NCBI GenBank assembly: GCA_050015495.1 | Contig: JBEKBH010000020.1 | Coordinates: forward strand, 1-64,000 | DNA from: Palsa-1439 sp050015495 | GTDB lineage: Bacteria > Verrucomicrobiota > Verrucomicrobiia > Palsa-1439 | DNA length: 64,000 bases | Reading direction: 5' to 3' | Part shown: positions 35,738 to 45,142 of the stretch, one piece after another | How positions within the stretch are numbered: position 1 is the stretch's first letter | Layout of the letters: each line of letters starts with the position of its first letter | Notes under the pieces: generated by a model | What the model was told of the DNA's origin: nothing | Seen by the model: only the letters and a program-made list of their open reading frames with translations | Databases searched by the model: none | Made by a program: the position numbers and the translations under genes

Positions 35738-36421
35738 ATGGTTACAGCGATCGTGTTGGCCGCTGGTCGCTCGACGCGGATGGGCGGCGGTCCCAACAAG
35801 CAATTCGTCGAACTCCTCGGCAAGCCGCTTCTCGTCTACTCGCTCGTAGCGTTTGAGCGGTGCCCGGCCATTGATGCGATCGTTTTGGTGCGACGACCCG
35901 ACTACGCGCAACCGGCGGAGCAGATCGTTCGGGAATTCGGATTCAAGAAGGTGGCCGCGTTTGCCGATGGCGGCGCCGAACGCCAGGATTCGGTCGGCAA
36001 CGGTTTGAAAGCGTGCGAGTCGCGGACGGACATTGTGGCGGTCCATGATGGGGCGAGGCCGCTGGTCACGCCGGCACTGATTGAATCCACTATTGTCAGC
36101 GCCCGGGCGTTCGGGACCGGCATCGCCGCCACCAAGGTCGTGGACACCATCAAGGAGGCCAACGAGGACAGGACGGTGGTTCGCACGGTGGATCGCACCC
36201 GGCTGTGGGCGGTGCAAACGCCGCAAACGGTGACGTTTGGTTTGCTACGGGATGCGTATGCGAAAGTCTTCGAGAAGAAGATCGTCGTGACCGATGAAGC
36301 GGCGGCGGTGGAGTTGATGGGCGGGAAGGTTCATCTGGTCGAAACGCCCTTTCTGAATTTGAAGGTCACCACGCCGTCGGATTTGGCCATTGCGGAAGCA
36401 TTGCTTCGCCAGCGGCAGTGA
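35738..36421 (+). CDS. ispD: 2-C-methyl-D-erythritol 4-phosphate cytidylyltransferase
   Basis: The 227-residue enzyme begins with the nucleotidyltransferase loop VLAAGRSTRMGGGPNKQF. It has AVHDGARPLVTPALI and the C-terminal TDEAAAVELMGGKVHLV plus KVTTPSDLAIAEALL. It makes CDP-methylerythritol in the non-mevalonate isoprenoid pathway. It is followed by ispF after 19 bases, so two consecutive pathway enzymes are paired. Confidence 0.95.
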   Translation: MVTAIVLAAGRSTRMGGGPNKQFVELLGKPLLVYSLVAFERCPAIDAIVLVRRPDYAQPAEQIVREFGFKKVAAFADGGAERQDSVGNGLKACESRTDIVAVHDGARPLVTPALIESTIVSARAFGTGIAATKVVDTIKEANEDRTVVRTVDRTRLWAVQTPQTVTFGLLRDAYAKVFEKKIVVTDEAAAVELMGGKVHLVETPFLNLKVTTPSDLAIAEALLRQRQ

Positions 36422-36440
36422 TGCTATCCTCTCACGCTCT

Positions 36441-36914
36441 ATGAACCGTGTTGGCATTGGAATCGACGTGCATCGGTTTGCCGCGGGACGCAAGTGCATT
36501 ATCGGCGGCGTTGAGATCCCACATGAGGTTGGCTTGGAAGGTCACAGCGACGCGGATGTGCTGGCGCATGCGATTGCGGATGCGCTGCTCGGCGCCGCGG
36601 CGCTCGGCGACATTGGAAAATATTACCCGCCCACGGACGCCAAGTTCAAGAATCTCGACAGCATGGTCATTGTGCGGGAGAGCGCCGAGCGCGTGCGAAA
36701 AGCCGGCGGGACCATCAACAACGTGGATGCGATGATTATTGCCCAAGCGCCGAAGATGGCGCCGCACATTCCCCAGATGCAGGAAAACCTCGGAAAACAC
36801 CTCGGCGTGGCGCCCGGGCGAGTCGGCGTCAAAGCGACCACGAGCGAACATATGGGATTTACCGGTCGCAAGGAGGGAATTGTTGTTGTCGCCATCGCGA
36901 GCGTGGAGATGTAG
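36441..36914 (+). CDS. ispF: 2-C-methyl-D-erythritol 2,4-cyclodiphosphate synthase
   Basis: The 157-residue protein has the metal-binding GIGIDVHRF and GHSDADVLAHAIADALLGA, then DIGKYYPPTDAKFKN and the C-terminal GVKATTSEHMGFTGRKEGI. Length and motifs are standard. It forms the cyclic diphosphate in the methylerythritol pathway. It begins 19 bases after ispD and lies 6 bases before cysS. Confidence 0.96.
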   Translation: MNRVGIGIDVHRFAAGRKCIIGGVEIPHEVGLEGHSDADVLAHAIADALLGAAALGDIGKYYPPTDAKFKNLDSMVIVRESAERVRKAGGTINNVDAMIIAQAPKMAPHIPQMQENLGKHLGVAPGRVGVKATTSEHMGFTGRKEGIVVVAIASVEM

Positions 36915-36920
36915 CGCGTC

Positions 36921-38297
36921 ATGGCCCTGCAATTCTTCAACACGCTGACGCGCCGCAAAGAGGATTTCGTACCGATGAATCCTCCGCATGTGGGCATGTA
37001 CACGTGCGGGCCGACTGTTTACAACTACGCGCATATCGGCAACCTGCGCGCGTTCACCTTCGAAGACCTGTTACGTCGCTATCTCGAATACAAGGGCTAT
37101 CAGGTCAAACACGTGATGAATATCACGGATGTCGAGGACAAGATCATCCGCACCGTCCGTGAATCGGGCAAGTCGCTGCGCGACGTGACCGACTTCTACA
37201 CGCAGGAATTTCTTCGGGACCTCGACACGTTGAATATCCAGCGCCCGCACGTTGTGCCGCGCGCGACGGAAACCATCGCGGACATGATCAAGTTGATCGA
37301 GACGCTGGTGGCGACCAAACACGCTTACGTTGCCGACGATCGCAGTGTGTATTTCTCGATCAAGTCGTTTCCAGAGTACGGGAAGCTGGCGCATCTTGAC
37401 CTGGAGAATTTGCAGTCCGGGGCGCGCGTCGCCCAGGACGAGTACGACAAGGAGCACGCGGCGGATTTTGCGCTGTGGAAGGCGTGGGACGAGGACGACG
37501 GAGATATCAAGTGGCCCTCACCGTGGGGCGATGGCCGGCCCGGCTGGCACATCGAGTGCAGCGTGATGAGCATGAAGCATCTGGGTGAAACCTTCGACAT
37601 TCATTGCGGCGGCGAAGACCTGATTTTTCCCCATCACGAAGACGAGATCGCCCAAAGCGAAGCGGCGACGGGGAAACCATTCGTTCGTTGCTGGTTGCAC
37701 AACGCGCATCTGCTCGTCGAGGGCCGGAAGATGAGCAAGTCGGCGGGCAATTTCTACACATTGCGCGACCTGCTCGCCAAAGGGTGGACGGGCCGCGAGG
37801 TCCGCTACGCCCTGATCTCGGCGCATTATCGCGAGCAATTGAATTTCACATTCGACGGCCTGCAAGCGGCGCGTTCGGCGTTGCAGAGGATGGATGAGTT
37901 TCTACTGAAGTTGCAAGAAGTCGCCGGCAGCACGGAGCACAGCAAGTGCGCAGGTCCGGTTCCTGAATTCGAGATGGCGTTGGATGATGATCTGAATATC
38001 AGTGGGGCATTGGGAGTGCTGTTTGAGTTTGTTCGCGTAGGGAACAAAGGGACATTTTCACCGGCTGGGGCGGCGGACGTTTTGGCGACATGGAAGAAGT
38101 TGGATATAGTCCTCGGTTTTGGGATGCCAACGAAATCTGAAGTGCCGGCTGATGTCCAACAACTGGTTGACGAACGTCAGGCTGCCCGCAAGGCCAGGAA
38201 TTTCAAGCGGTCCGACGAGATTCGCGATCAACTGGCGAAGCAAGGTTGGGTCGTTGAAGACACCCCGAAAGGCCCGCGAGCGAAACGCGTTGGCTAA
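36921..38297 (+). CDS. cysS: cysteinyl-tRNA synthetase
   Basis: The 458-residue class I synthetase has YTCGPTVYNYAHIGNLR (HIGN form of HIGH, with the first zinc Cys). Zinc ligands continue in ECSVMSMKHLG and HCGGEDLIFPHHEDE, and KMSKS is in GRKMSKSAGNF. It charges tRNA-Cys. A patch of lower GC and changed codon use lies around 37900-38130, within the frame. It follows ispF directly. Confidence 0.96.
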   Translation: MALQFFNTLTRRKEDFVPMNPPHVGMYTCGPTVYNYAHIGNLRAFTFEDLLRRYLEYKGYQVKHVMNITDVEDKIIRTVRESGKSLRDVTDFYTQEFLRDLDTLNIQRPHVVPRATETIADMIKLIETLVATKHAYVADDRSVYFSIKSFPEYGKLAHLDLENLQSGARVAQDEYDKEHAADFALWKAWDEDDGDIKWPSPWGDGRPGWHIECSVMSMKHLGETFDIHCGGEDLIFPHHEDEIAQSEAATGKPFVRCWLHNAHLLVEGRKMSKSAGNFYTLRDLLAKGWTGREVRYALISAHYREQLNFTFDGLQAARSALQRMDEFLLKLQEVAGSTEHSKCAGPVPEFEMALDDDLNISGALGVLFEFVRVGNKGTFSPAGAADVLATWKKLDIVLGFGMPTKSEVPADVQQLVDERQAARKARNFKRSDEIRDQLAKQGWVVEDTPKGPRAKRVG

Positions 38298-38377
38298 AGA
38301 TTTTCCATGACGAAGCGTTGTCCGCCGGCCGCGCGCAGGTTGACATTCGGCGGATGATGTGTTGAGTTAACGGAACC

Positions 38378-39494
38378 ATGATTGAAGATCTGAAGATCAA
38401 AGTAAGTGATTTGCGCGAACGTCACCAGGCGTTAAGGAGGTATCTTTGACGTCGACAAACAACGCGCTCGCCTGGTCGAGCTAGAAAACATCATGGCCGG
38501 CCCGACGTTCTGGGCCGATCAAACCAAAGCCCGCACGATCCTCGACGAGGCATCCACAATTCGCCGCAAGCTCGATACGCTCGCTGCGCTCGACCAGAAA
38601 ATCTCCGACGCGGAAGTGCTCATCGATCTCGGCGAGACCGAGGAAGGGATCACCACCGAGGTCGGCGCCGCCGAGCAGAAGTTCAATCAGTTCGAGTTGG
38701 AGAACCTTCTCGGCGGCGAGAACGACAAGTCCAACACCATTTTCAGCATCCACGCCGGTGCGGGCGGCACCGAAAGTTGCGACTGGGCCAACATGCTGCT
38801 GCGGATGTACCAGCGCTACTGCGAGACGCGCGGGTTCAAGGTTGATTTGGTGGATATCCAGGCGGGTGACGAAGCGGGCATCAAGAGCGCGACCATCCTG
38901 GTCTCAGGCGAATACGCCTACGGGTATCTGAAGGCGGAACGCGGCGTGCATCGGCTGGTGCGCATTTCGCCGTTCGACTCCAACAAGAGACGGCATACCT
39001 CGTTTGCGAGCGTGGACGTGATCGCGGAATTGAGCGACGAGGTCGAGGTCGAGCTGAAGATGGAAGACGTGCAGGTGGATACGTTCCGCTCGGGCGGTCG
39101 CGGCGGCCAGAACGTGAACAAGGTCGAGACAGCGGTGCGCATGACCCATTTGCCCACGGGAATCGTCGTCCAGTGCCAAATCGAGCGCAGCCAGCACCAG
39201 AACCGCGAGATGGCGTTGAAGATGTTGAAGGCGCGGTTGTACGAGAAACAGCAGGACGAGAAACGCGCGGCGATGGAGAAATACTACGGCGAGAAAGGCG
39301 CCATGGCGTGGGGCAATCAGATTCGCAGTTACGTCTTCCAGCCGTACCAGATGGTGAAGGACCTGCGCACGGGCTACCAAACCAGCGACGTGCAGGGCGT
39401 GATGAACGGCGACATACATCCATTTATCAGTGCCTGGCTGAAGGCGGGCCAACCGCGCACGCGGAAACAGGGCGTGACGGACGACGAGGAGTAA
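38378..39494 (+). CDS. prfB: peptide chain release factor 2, with programmed +1 frameshift
   Basis: The gene starts at ATG 38378, reads 23 codons to an in-frame TGA at 38447-38449, and resumes in the +1 frame at GAC 38448. The mature protein is about 371 residues. It has the RF2 stop-codon motif RISPFDSNKRRHTSFA (SPF) and the catalytic SGGRGGQNVNKVETAVRMT (GGQ). It ends translation at UGA and UAA. The frameshift senses RF2 level itself. A gene caller that takes only one frame would start it at 38493 and lose the N-terminus. Confidence 0.96.
38435..38450 (+). promoter_or_regulatory. RF2 programmed frameshift site
   Basis: AGGAGG (38435-38440), TAT, CTT, TGA, C reproduces the known RF2 recoding signal. 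An internal Shine-Dalgarno lies three bases before the CTT slip codon, and the stop is TGA in the poor C context. When RF2 is scarce the ribosome slips +1 on CTT and completes the protein. Confidence 0.96.
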
Positions 39495-39504
39495 GCCTCC
39501 CCCG

Positions 39505-40290
39505 ATGAACATCCTCGACAAGATCGTTGCCGAAAAAAAGCTCGAAGTCGCAAAGCTGCTGCCGCAGGCCGGAAAGTTGAAGCAAGCGGCGGCGGCGCGG
39601 AAGGAGTTTCGCGATTTCGCGGGAGCGTTGCGTCGCGACAGCGGCGTGGCGCTCATTGCGGAGGTCAAGAAGGCGTCGCCGTCGGCGGGCGTGATTCTGG
39701 AGAACTTCGATGCGATTCAAATCGCGCGCGAGTACGAAGCCGGCGGCGCGTCGGCGTTGTCGGTGCTTACGGATGGAAAGTTCTTTCAAGGTCGCCTTGA
39801 GTATTTGCAGCAAATCCATGACGCGGTGGCATTGCCGCTCTTACGTAAGGATTTTATCATCCATGAGTTGCAGGTTTACGAATCCGTCGCACGTGGCGCG
39901 GATGCAATTTTGTTGATCGTGTCGATTCTGGATGACGCGCAACTCAAGGGTTTCCGTGAGTTGGCAGCGCAATTGCGTCTGGCCTTGCTGGTAGAGGTGC
40001 ACGATGAAGCCGAGTTGGATCGCGCGCTGGCTTCGGGAGCAGAGATCATCGGGGTGAATAATCGCGACCTGCGCGACTTTTCCGTCAGCCTGGCGACAAC
40101 CGAGAAACTGGCGGCGAAACTCAAGCGCGGCATGTGCGGTAAGTACACGATCGTGGCCGAGAGCGGCATCCATGCGCGCGCCGATGTCGAGCGGGTCGCC
40201 AAAGCCGGGGTGAATGCGATTCTGGTCGGCGAATCGCTCATGCGCAGCGGGGACATCCAATGGAAAGTGCGCGAGTTGATGGGCCGATGA
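39505..40290 (+). CDS. trpC: indole-3-glycerol phosphate synthase
   Basis: The 261-residue TIM barrel has ALIAEVKKASPSAGVI (catalytic Lys), EYEAGGASALSVLTDGKFFQ, LLRKDFIIHELQVYE, and GVNNRDLRDFSVSL and VAESGIHARADVERV. It closes the indole ring in tryptophan synthesis. It is not fused to TrpF here. The trpF start overlaps its stop as ATGA. A lower-GC stretch runs from about 39840 to 40000. Confidence 0.96.
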   Translation: MNILDKIVAEKKLEVAKLLPQAGKLKQAAAARKEFRDFAGALRRDSGVALIAEVKKASPSAGVILENFDAIQIAREYEAGGASALSVLTDGKFFQGRLEYLQQIHDAVALPLLRKDFIIHELQVYESVARGADAILLIVSILDDAQLKGFRELAAQLRLALLVEVHDEAELDRALASGAEIIGVNNRDLRDFSVSLATTEKLAAKLKRGMCGKYTIVAESGIHARADVERVAKAGVNAILVGESLMRSGDIQWKVRELMGR

Positions 40291-40904
40291 GCACGAAGAT
40301 CAAAATTTGCGGGACGACGAACCTGAACGACGCGCTGCTGGCCGTCGAGTTGGGCGCGGACGCGTTGGGATTCATTTTCTATCCGAAGAGTCCGCGCTCG
40401 ATCAAGGTGAGTGAGGCGGCGAACATCTGCAACGCCCTGCCGCCGTTTGTGACAAAGGTGGGCGTGTTTGTGGACGAACTGGAATACGAGATCGAGAAGG
40501 CGCTCAGCGAATGCCTGCTGAATGTGCTGCAATTTCACGGCGACGAGCCGCCGGGGTTCTGCCAGAAGTTTGCGGCCAAGTCGATCAAGGCCATCCGGAT
40601 GCACGACGAAGACTCCTTGCGCGTGGCTGCTGAGTACGATGTTGACGCTCTGTTGCTGGATACCTACACTGATGACTCGCGCGGGGGCACGGGCAAAACC
40701 TTCGACTGGTCGCTGGCGCTGAAAGCGAAGGAGATCGGCCCGCCGATCATCCTGTCGGGCGGGTTGACGACGGCGAACGTCCAGGAAGCGATCCGTCGCG
40801 TGCGACCGTATGCCGTGGACGTCGCCAGCGGCGTGGAACGAGAGCCCGGCAAGAAGGACCCGGAGAAATTGCGGAGATTCATCGAACTGTGCAAGAGCAC
40901 CTGA
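40287..40904 (+). CDS. trpF: phosphoribosylanthranilate isomerase
   Basis: The 205-residue TIM barrel begins KIKICGTTNLNDALLAVELG with the catalytic Cys. It has ADALGFIFYPKSPRSI, VLQFHGDEPPGFC, DALLLDTYTDDSRGGTGKTF (catalytic Asp) and PIILSGGLTTANVQ with AVDVASGVE. It performs the Amadori step of tryptophan synthesis. It overlaps trpC by 4 bases and trpB by 16 bases. Confidence 0.95.
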   Translation: MSTKIKICGTTNLNDALLAVELGADALGFIFYPKSPRSIKVSEAANICNALPPFVTKVGVFVDELEYEIEKALSECLLNVLQFHGDEPPGFCQKFAAKSIKAIRMHDEDSLRVAAEYDVDALLLDTYTDDSRGGTGKTFDWSLALKAKEIGPPIILSGGLTTANVQEAIRRVRPYAVDVASGVEREPGKKDPEKLRRFIELCKST

Positions 40905-42091
40905 CAACCGTACCCGACAAGAGCGGCCACTTTGGGCCGTATGGCGGCATGTTCGTGCCGGAGACGTTGATGGAGCCGTTGCACGAACTGACCCGCGAGT
41001 ACGAAAAGGCCCGTCGCGACAAACGGTTCCGCGACGAGTTGGCGTATTACCTGCGCGAGTATTGTGGTCGTCCGACGCCGTTGTACTTCGCGGAACGGAT
41101 GACGCGGGCACTGGGCGGGCCGAAGATTTACCTCAAGCGCGAGGACCTCCTCCATACCGGCGCTCACAAGATCAACAACACCATCGGCCAAGTGCTACTG
41201 GCCAAACGCATGGGCAAGCGCCGGGTGATCGCCGAGACCGGCGCCGGCCAGCACGGCGTGGCGACAGCCACGGTGGCGGCAATGTTTGGGCTGGAATGCG
41301 CGGTGTACATGGGCACGGTGGACATGGAGCGGCAGGCGCTCAACGTGTACCGTATGCGGCTGCTGGGCGCGGAAGTGCGGCCGGTCGAGGCGGGGCAAAA
41401 GACGTTGAAGGAGGCCATCAGCGAAGCGATGCGGGATTGGGTCACAAACGTGCGCACCACGCACTACATTCTCGGCAGCGTTCTCGGCGCGCACCCGTAT
41501 CCGATGATGGTCCGCGATTTTCAGGCGGTGATCGGACGCGAAGCGCGGCGGCAGATTTTGGAGAAGGAAGAACGGCTGCCGGACGAGCTCGTGGCGTGCG
41601 TGGGCGGCGGCAGCAACTCGATTGGATTGTTTTACGCGTTCTTGAAGGACAAAGGCGTGCGGATGGTCGGCGTCGAAGCCGGCGGCGAAGGCATCCGCGC
41701 GGGCAAACACGCCGCGCGTTTCCAAAAGGGCGGCTCGCTCGGCGTGTTGCAGGGGACGCGCACGTTTGTGCTGCAGGACGACGACGGCCAGATCATGCTC
41801 ACGCATTCGGTTTCCGCCGGGCTGGATTACGCGGCGGTCGGGCCCGAGCACAGCTATTTGCGGGACCAGAAGCGAATCGAGTACACCTATGCGACGGACC
41901 GCCAGGCGCTGGAGGCGGCCACGTTCTGTTCGCGGAGCGAGGGCATTATTCCGGCGCTCGAATCGGCGCACGCCGTGGCCTACGTCATGGCGAACGCCAA
42001 GAAGATCGGGCGTGGCGCGCTCGTGATTATCAACATGAGCGGTCGGGGAGACAAAGATGTGAGCCAGATGGCGCGGTTGCTGAATCTATGA
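40889..42091 (+). CDS. trpB: tryptophan synthase beta chain
   Basis: The 400-residue PLP enzyme has GPYGGMFVPETLMEPL and RPTPLYFAERMTRALG. The PLP lysine lies in LLHTGAHKINNTIGQVLLAK, followed by ETGAGQHGVATATVAA and CVGGGSNSIGLFY. This is the TrpB1 type that normally pairs with TrpA. No trpA follows; the next gene is a zinc-ribbon membrane protein. trpA must be elsewhere or the operon is split. GTG 40889 is inside trpF. Confidence 0.96.
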   Translation: MQEHLTTVPDKSGHFGPYGGMFVPETLMEPLHELTREYEKARRDKRFRDELAYYLREYCGRPTPLYFAERMTRALGGPKIYLKREDLLHTGAHKINNTIGQVLLAKRMGKRRVIAETGAGQHGVATATVAAMFGLECAVYMGTVDMERQALNVYRMRLLGAEVRPVEAGQKTLKEAISEAMRDWVTNVRTTHYILGSVLGAHPYPMMVRDFQAVIGREARRQILEKEERLPDELVACVGGGSNSIGLFYAFLKDKGVRMVGVEAGGEGIRAGKHAARFQKGGSLGVLQGTRTFVLQDDDGQIMLTHSVSAGLDYAAVGPEHSYLRDQKRIEYTYATDRQALEAATFCSRSEGIIPALESAHAVAYVMANAKKIGRGALVIINMSGRGDKDVSQMARLLNL

Positions 42092-42399
42092 GGCCCTATT
42101 TCCGATGTCGCTACTGCAAAAAACGATTGGTGCCGCTGGTGCAAAGTTTTGCCCATCATTTGTGGGGACGGGAACGGATTTGTCCGCGGTGCGGCAAGAT
42201 CTGGCGGCTTACCCCGACAGCGCATCAAACCATTATTGCGTTTGGCATTGTCGTCGGCGTTGTGTTAACCGTCGAAGCGCGGGAATGGTTTCCCTCGGCC
42301 GAAGACACCTTCTTGTTGCTGGTGGTGTGGGTGCCGGTGTACGCGCTGGTGTTGTGGCCTGCCATGTTCGCGCTGTTGGGCAACTATCGATTGAAATGA
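42088..42399 (+). CDS. small membrane protein with zinc ribbon
   Basis: The 103-residue product has an N-terminal zinc ribbon (FRCRYCKKRL and ICPRCGKIWRL, two CxxC pairs) and two membrane helices (IIAFGIVVGVVLTVEA; FLLLVVWVPVYALVLWPAMF). ATG 42088 overlaps the trpB stop as ATGA, so translation is coupled to trpB. I do not recognise a named family. The coupling shows it is a real gene; a link to tryptophan synthesis is not implied. Confidence 0.7.
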   Translation: MRPYFRCRYCKKRLVPLVQSFAHHLWGRERICPRCGKIWRLTPTAHQTIIAFGIVVGVVLTVEAREWFPSAEDTFLLLVVWVPVYALVLWPAMFALLGNYRLK

Positions 42400-42406
42400 G
42401 GACAGC

Positions 42407-43285
42407 ATGAGATCCATGACGGGATATGGCCGCGGCGAGGCGGCGAAGGACGGGTTCAAGTTCACCGTCGAACTCAACTCGATCAATCGCAAGCAAAGCG
42501 ATATTTCGATCAACCTCGCCAAGGAACTGGTCGAGCTCGAGCCGCGGATTCGGGACGAGATCAACGCCCACCTGTCCCGCGGCCGCGTGATGGTGGTCGT
42601 GGCGTTCCATCGCAGCAGCGCGAAGGCGGAGGAGCAGGTCGAGTTGGACGTGGCGCTGGCGAAGGCGTACCACCGGGCGATCCAGAAACTACAAAAGGAA
42701 ATGAAACTGAACGGGTCACTGACGCTCGACACGATTTTGCGCGCGCCTGGCGTGATGAAGCTGGCGGAAGCGACGTTCGATGCGGAAAGCGTCTGGCCGA
42801 GCGTGGAAGCGGCCTTGCGCAAGGCCATCGCGGGGTTGGTGAAGATGCGCGAGAAGGAGGGGAAGTTCCTCGCCAACGATCTCGCCCAACGGCTCGGCTT
42901 TTTGCAGGCCGGGCTGGAGCTGGTGACGAAATCCGCGCCGGAGATCGTGACGCGCTACCGCGACCAATTGCACGCGCGCGTCAAGGACGCGGGGCTGGAC
43001 GTGCCGCTGGATGACGAACGTCTCGTGAAAGAAGTGGTGTTCTTCGCGGACCGGTGCGACATCTCGGAAGAGATCACACGGCTCAACAGCCATTTCCACC
43101 AGTTTCGCGATTGCCTGAAATCGAACGAGCCGGTCGGGCGCACTCTGGATTTTCTGGCGCAGGAAATGGGTCGAGAGATCAACACCATCGGTTCCAAGGC
43201 CAATGCGGCGGAAATCTCGCAACAGGTTGTCAGGATGAAAGCCGAACTCGAGAAAATCCGCGAGCAGATTCAGAACATCGAATGA
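42407..43285 (+). CDS. yicC: YicC family endoribonuclease-like protein
   Basis: The 292-residue product starts MRSMTGYGRGEA, the family signature. It has NSINRKQSDISINLAKELVE and the conserved C-terminal part EEITRLNSHFHQF and GRTLDFLAQEMGREINTIGS plus KANAAEISQQVVRMKAELEK. The E. coli member is an RNase acting on small RNA. It overlaps gmk as ATGA, a pairing common across bacteria. Confidence 0.92.
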   Translation: MRSMTGYGRGEAAKDGFKFTVELNSINRKQSDISINLAKELVELEPRIRDEINAHLSRGRVMVVVAFHRSSAKAEEQVELDVALAKAYHRAIQKLQKEMKLNGSLTLDTILRAPGVMKLAEATFDAESVWPSVEAALRKAIAGLVKMREKEGKFLANDLAQRLGFLQAGLELVTKSAPEIVTRYRDQLHARVKDAGLDVPLDDERLVKEVVFFADRCDISEEITRLNSHFHQFRDCLKSNEPVGRTLDFLAQEMGREINTIGSKANAAEISQQVVRMKAELEKIREQIQNIE

Positions 43286-43947
43286 ACGAACCCACGTCAA
43301 CAGCGGCGCGGACTGGTTTGGTGATCGTCGTTTCGGCGCCATCGGGCGGCGGGAAGAGTTCGTTGTGCCAGCGGCTGTTGAACTGGTCGCCGAACATCGT
43401 ATATTCGGTTTCGTGCACGACGCGCGCGCCGCGGGGAGGCGAGCAGAACGGCCATGATTACTTCTTCCTGACCACGGAGGAATTTGAACGGAAGATCGCC
43501 GGGGGAGAACTCCTCGAATACGCGAAATACAATGGCAACTATTACGGCACGCCGCGCGGGTTTGTGGAGGAACAATTGGCGGCGGGGCGCGACGTGCTGT
43601 TGGACATCGAGGTGCAGGGGGCGCACCAGGTGGCGCAATGCGTACGCGGTGGCCGATTCGCCTACCCGGACGCGCTGGTGACGATTTTTCTGATGCCGCC
43701 GTCGTTGGAATTGCTGGAGACGCGGTTGCGTCGGCGTGGGACGGACAGCGAGGAGACGATCCGCAAGCGGCTGGCGCTGGCCCAGCAGGAGATGGCGCAC
43801 TGGAAAGAGTATGATTATGTGATCGTCAGCGGGGCGCTCGACGATGATTTCGAGCAAGGGAAGGCAGTAGTGATCGCGGAAAAATGCCGCACGACGCGCG
43901 CGGCGAAGGACGGGAAACCATGGCAGCAAAACGAACTATCGTTCTAG
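43282..43947 (+). CDS. gmk: guanylate kinase
   Basis: The 221-residue kinase has the P-loop SAPSGGGKSSLCQRL, the GMP-binding VSCTTRAPRGGEQNGHDY, and EYAKYNGNYYGTPRGFVEE with VLLDIEVQGAHQV. It phosphorylates GMP to GDP. It overlaps yicC by 4 bases and coaC by 28 bases. rpoZ, often between gmk and coaBC, is not present. Confidence 0.95.
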   Translation: MNEPTSTAARTGLVIVVSAPSGGGKSSLCQRLLNWSPNIVYSVSCTTRAPRGGEQNGHDYFFLTTEEFERKIAGGELLEYAKYNGNYYGTPRGFVEEQLAAGRDVLLDIEVQGAHQVAQCVRGGRFAYPDALVTIFLMPPSLELLETRLRRRGTDSEETIRKRLALAQQEMAHWKEYDYVIVSGALDDDFEQGKAVVIAEKCRTTRAAKDGKPWQQNELSF

Positions 43948-44471
43948 GCATCACGGGGTCGATTGCGGCGTTCAAGTCCGCCGACACGGCGAGCAAGTTG
44001 AAGAAGCTCGGGCACGAGGTGTATTGCGTGATGACGAAGGATGCGACCCATTTCATCACGCCACTGACGTTGCAAACCCTGTCCCAACATCCGGTGACCA
44101 TCGATTTGTTTGAGGAAGGCGAGGGCGATTGGCGGCCGAGCCATTTGCAACTGGCCGACAGCGCCGATTTGCTGGTGGTGTCGCCGGCGACGGCCAACGT
44201 CATCGCCAAGCTGGCGCACGGGATCGCCGACGACGCGTTGAGCACGATCGCGCTGGCGCTGCGGCCCGAAGCGAAAGTGCTGGTGGCGCCCGCGATGAAT
44301 GGCAAGATGTGGTTGCATCCGGCGACGCAGGCCAACGTCAAGGTCCTGCAATCGCGCGGTGTCGAATTCATCGGACCCGAGAAGGGGTTGCTGGCGTGCG
44401 GCTATGAAGGAATCGGCCGGCTGTGGGACGTGGACAAGATTGTGGAGAAGATCCAGAAGATGCTTTCGTAG
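43920..44471 (+). CDS. coaC: phosphopantothenoylcysteine decarboxylase
   Basis: The 183-residue flavoprotein has VLGITGSIAAFKSADTASKL, THFITPLTLQTLS, the active-site His region PSHLQLADSADLLVVSPATA, and APAMNGKMWLHPAT with the substrate clamp LACGYEGIGRL. It makes 4'-phosphopantetheine for coenzyme A. In many bacteria it is fused to CoaB; here the two are separate neighbouring genes, CoaB following 29 bases later. Confidence 0.93.
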   Translation: MAAKRTIVLGITGSIAAFKSADTASKLKKLGHEVYCVMTKDATHFITPLTLQTLSQHPVTIDLFEEGEGDWRPSHLQLADSADLLVVSPATANVIAKLAHGIADDALSTIALALRPEAKVLVAPAMNGKMWLHPATQANVKVLQSRGVEFIGPEKGLLACGYEGIGRLWDVDKIVEKIQKMLS

Positions 44472-44500
44472 AACGACGGATCCGCGCCGACGGGCACATC

Positions 44501-45142
44501 ATGAGTTCCACTTCGCTTCGCTTCCTGATTACGGCGGGACCGACGCAAGAATTTCTCGATCCGATTCGCTATGTTTCCAACCGCTCATCGGGCAGGATGG
44601 GTTTTGCGATTGCCGAGGCCGCGTTGGCGGTTTCATCGAACGTGACGCTGGTGAGCGGGCCGACATGCCTCACAGCCCCCAAGGGCGTCGAATTCGTACC
44701 GGTGACAGCGGCGCAGGAGATGGCGGAGGCGGTGTGGAGTCGGTTCGGGTCGGCGGACATTTGCATCATGGCGGCGGCGGTATGCGATTTTCGGCCGAAA
44801 ACCACGGCGGGAAGCAAGATCAAGAAAGGTTCGTTCAGCGGCAGGTTGGAACTGGAGCCGACGCCGGACATTCTGGCGGAGCTGGGTCGGCGCAAGAAGT
44901 CACAAGTGCTCGTCGGTTTTGCGGCGGAGACGGATGACATGGAGAAGCATGCGCGGGAGAAACTGGCGCGCAAGGGGTTGGATTTCATCGTCGCGAATGA
45001 TACGAGCGCGTTTGACGCGGAGACGAATCGCGTGGCCATCCTGTCGGGGGACGGAACGGTCGAGAAACTGCCGGAACTGCCGAAGATTGAAGTGGCGAAA
45101 GCGATTGTTGAGCGAGCGGTACGTCTACTCTGTCGACCGTGA
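44501..45142 (+). CDS. coaB: phosphopantothenate-cysteine ligase
   Basis: The 213-residue product has LITAGPTQEFLDPIRYVSNR and SSGRMGFAIAEAAL, then IMAAAVCDFRPK, the nucleotide-binding VGFAAETDDMEKHAREKLAR and FIVANDTSAFDAETNRV. It joins cysteine to phosphopantothenate before CoaC acts. It is the unfused CoaB half. Its last 18 bases overlap the end of the convergent TPR gene. Confidence 0.93.
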   Translation: MSSTSLRFLITAGPTQEFLDPIRYVSNRSSGRMGFAIAEAALAVSSNVTLVSGPTCLTAPKGVEFVPVTAAQEMAEAVWSRFGSADICIMAAAVCDFRPKTTAGSKIKKGSFSGRLELEPTPDILAELGRRKKSQVLVGFAAETDDMEKHAREKLARKGLDFIVANDTSAFDAETNRVAILSGDGTVEKLPELPKIEVAKAIVERAVRLLCRP

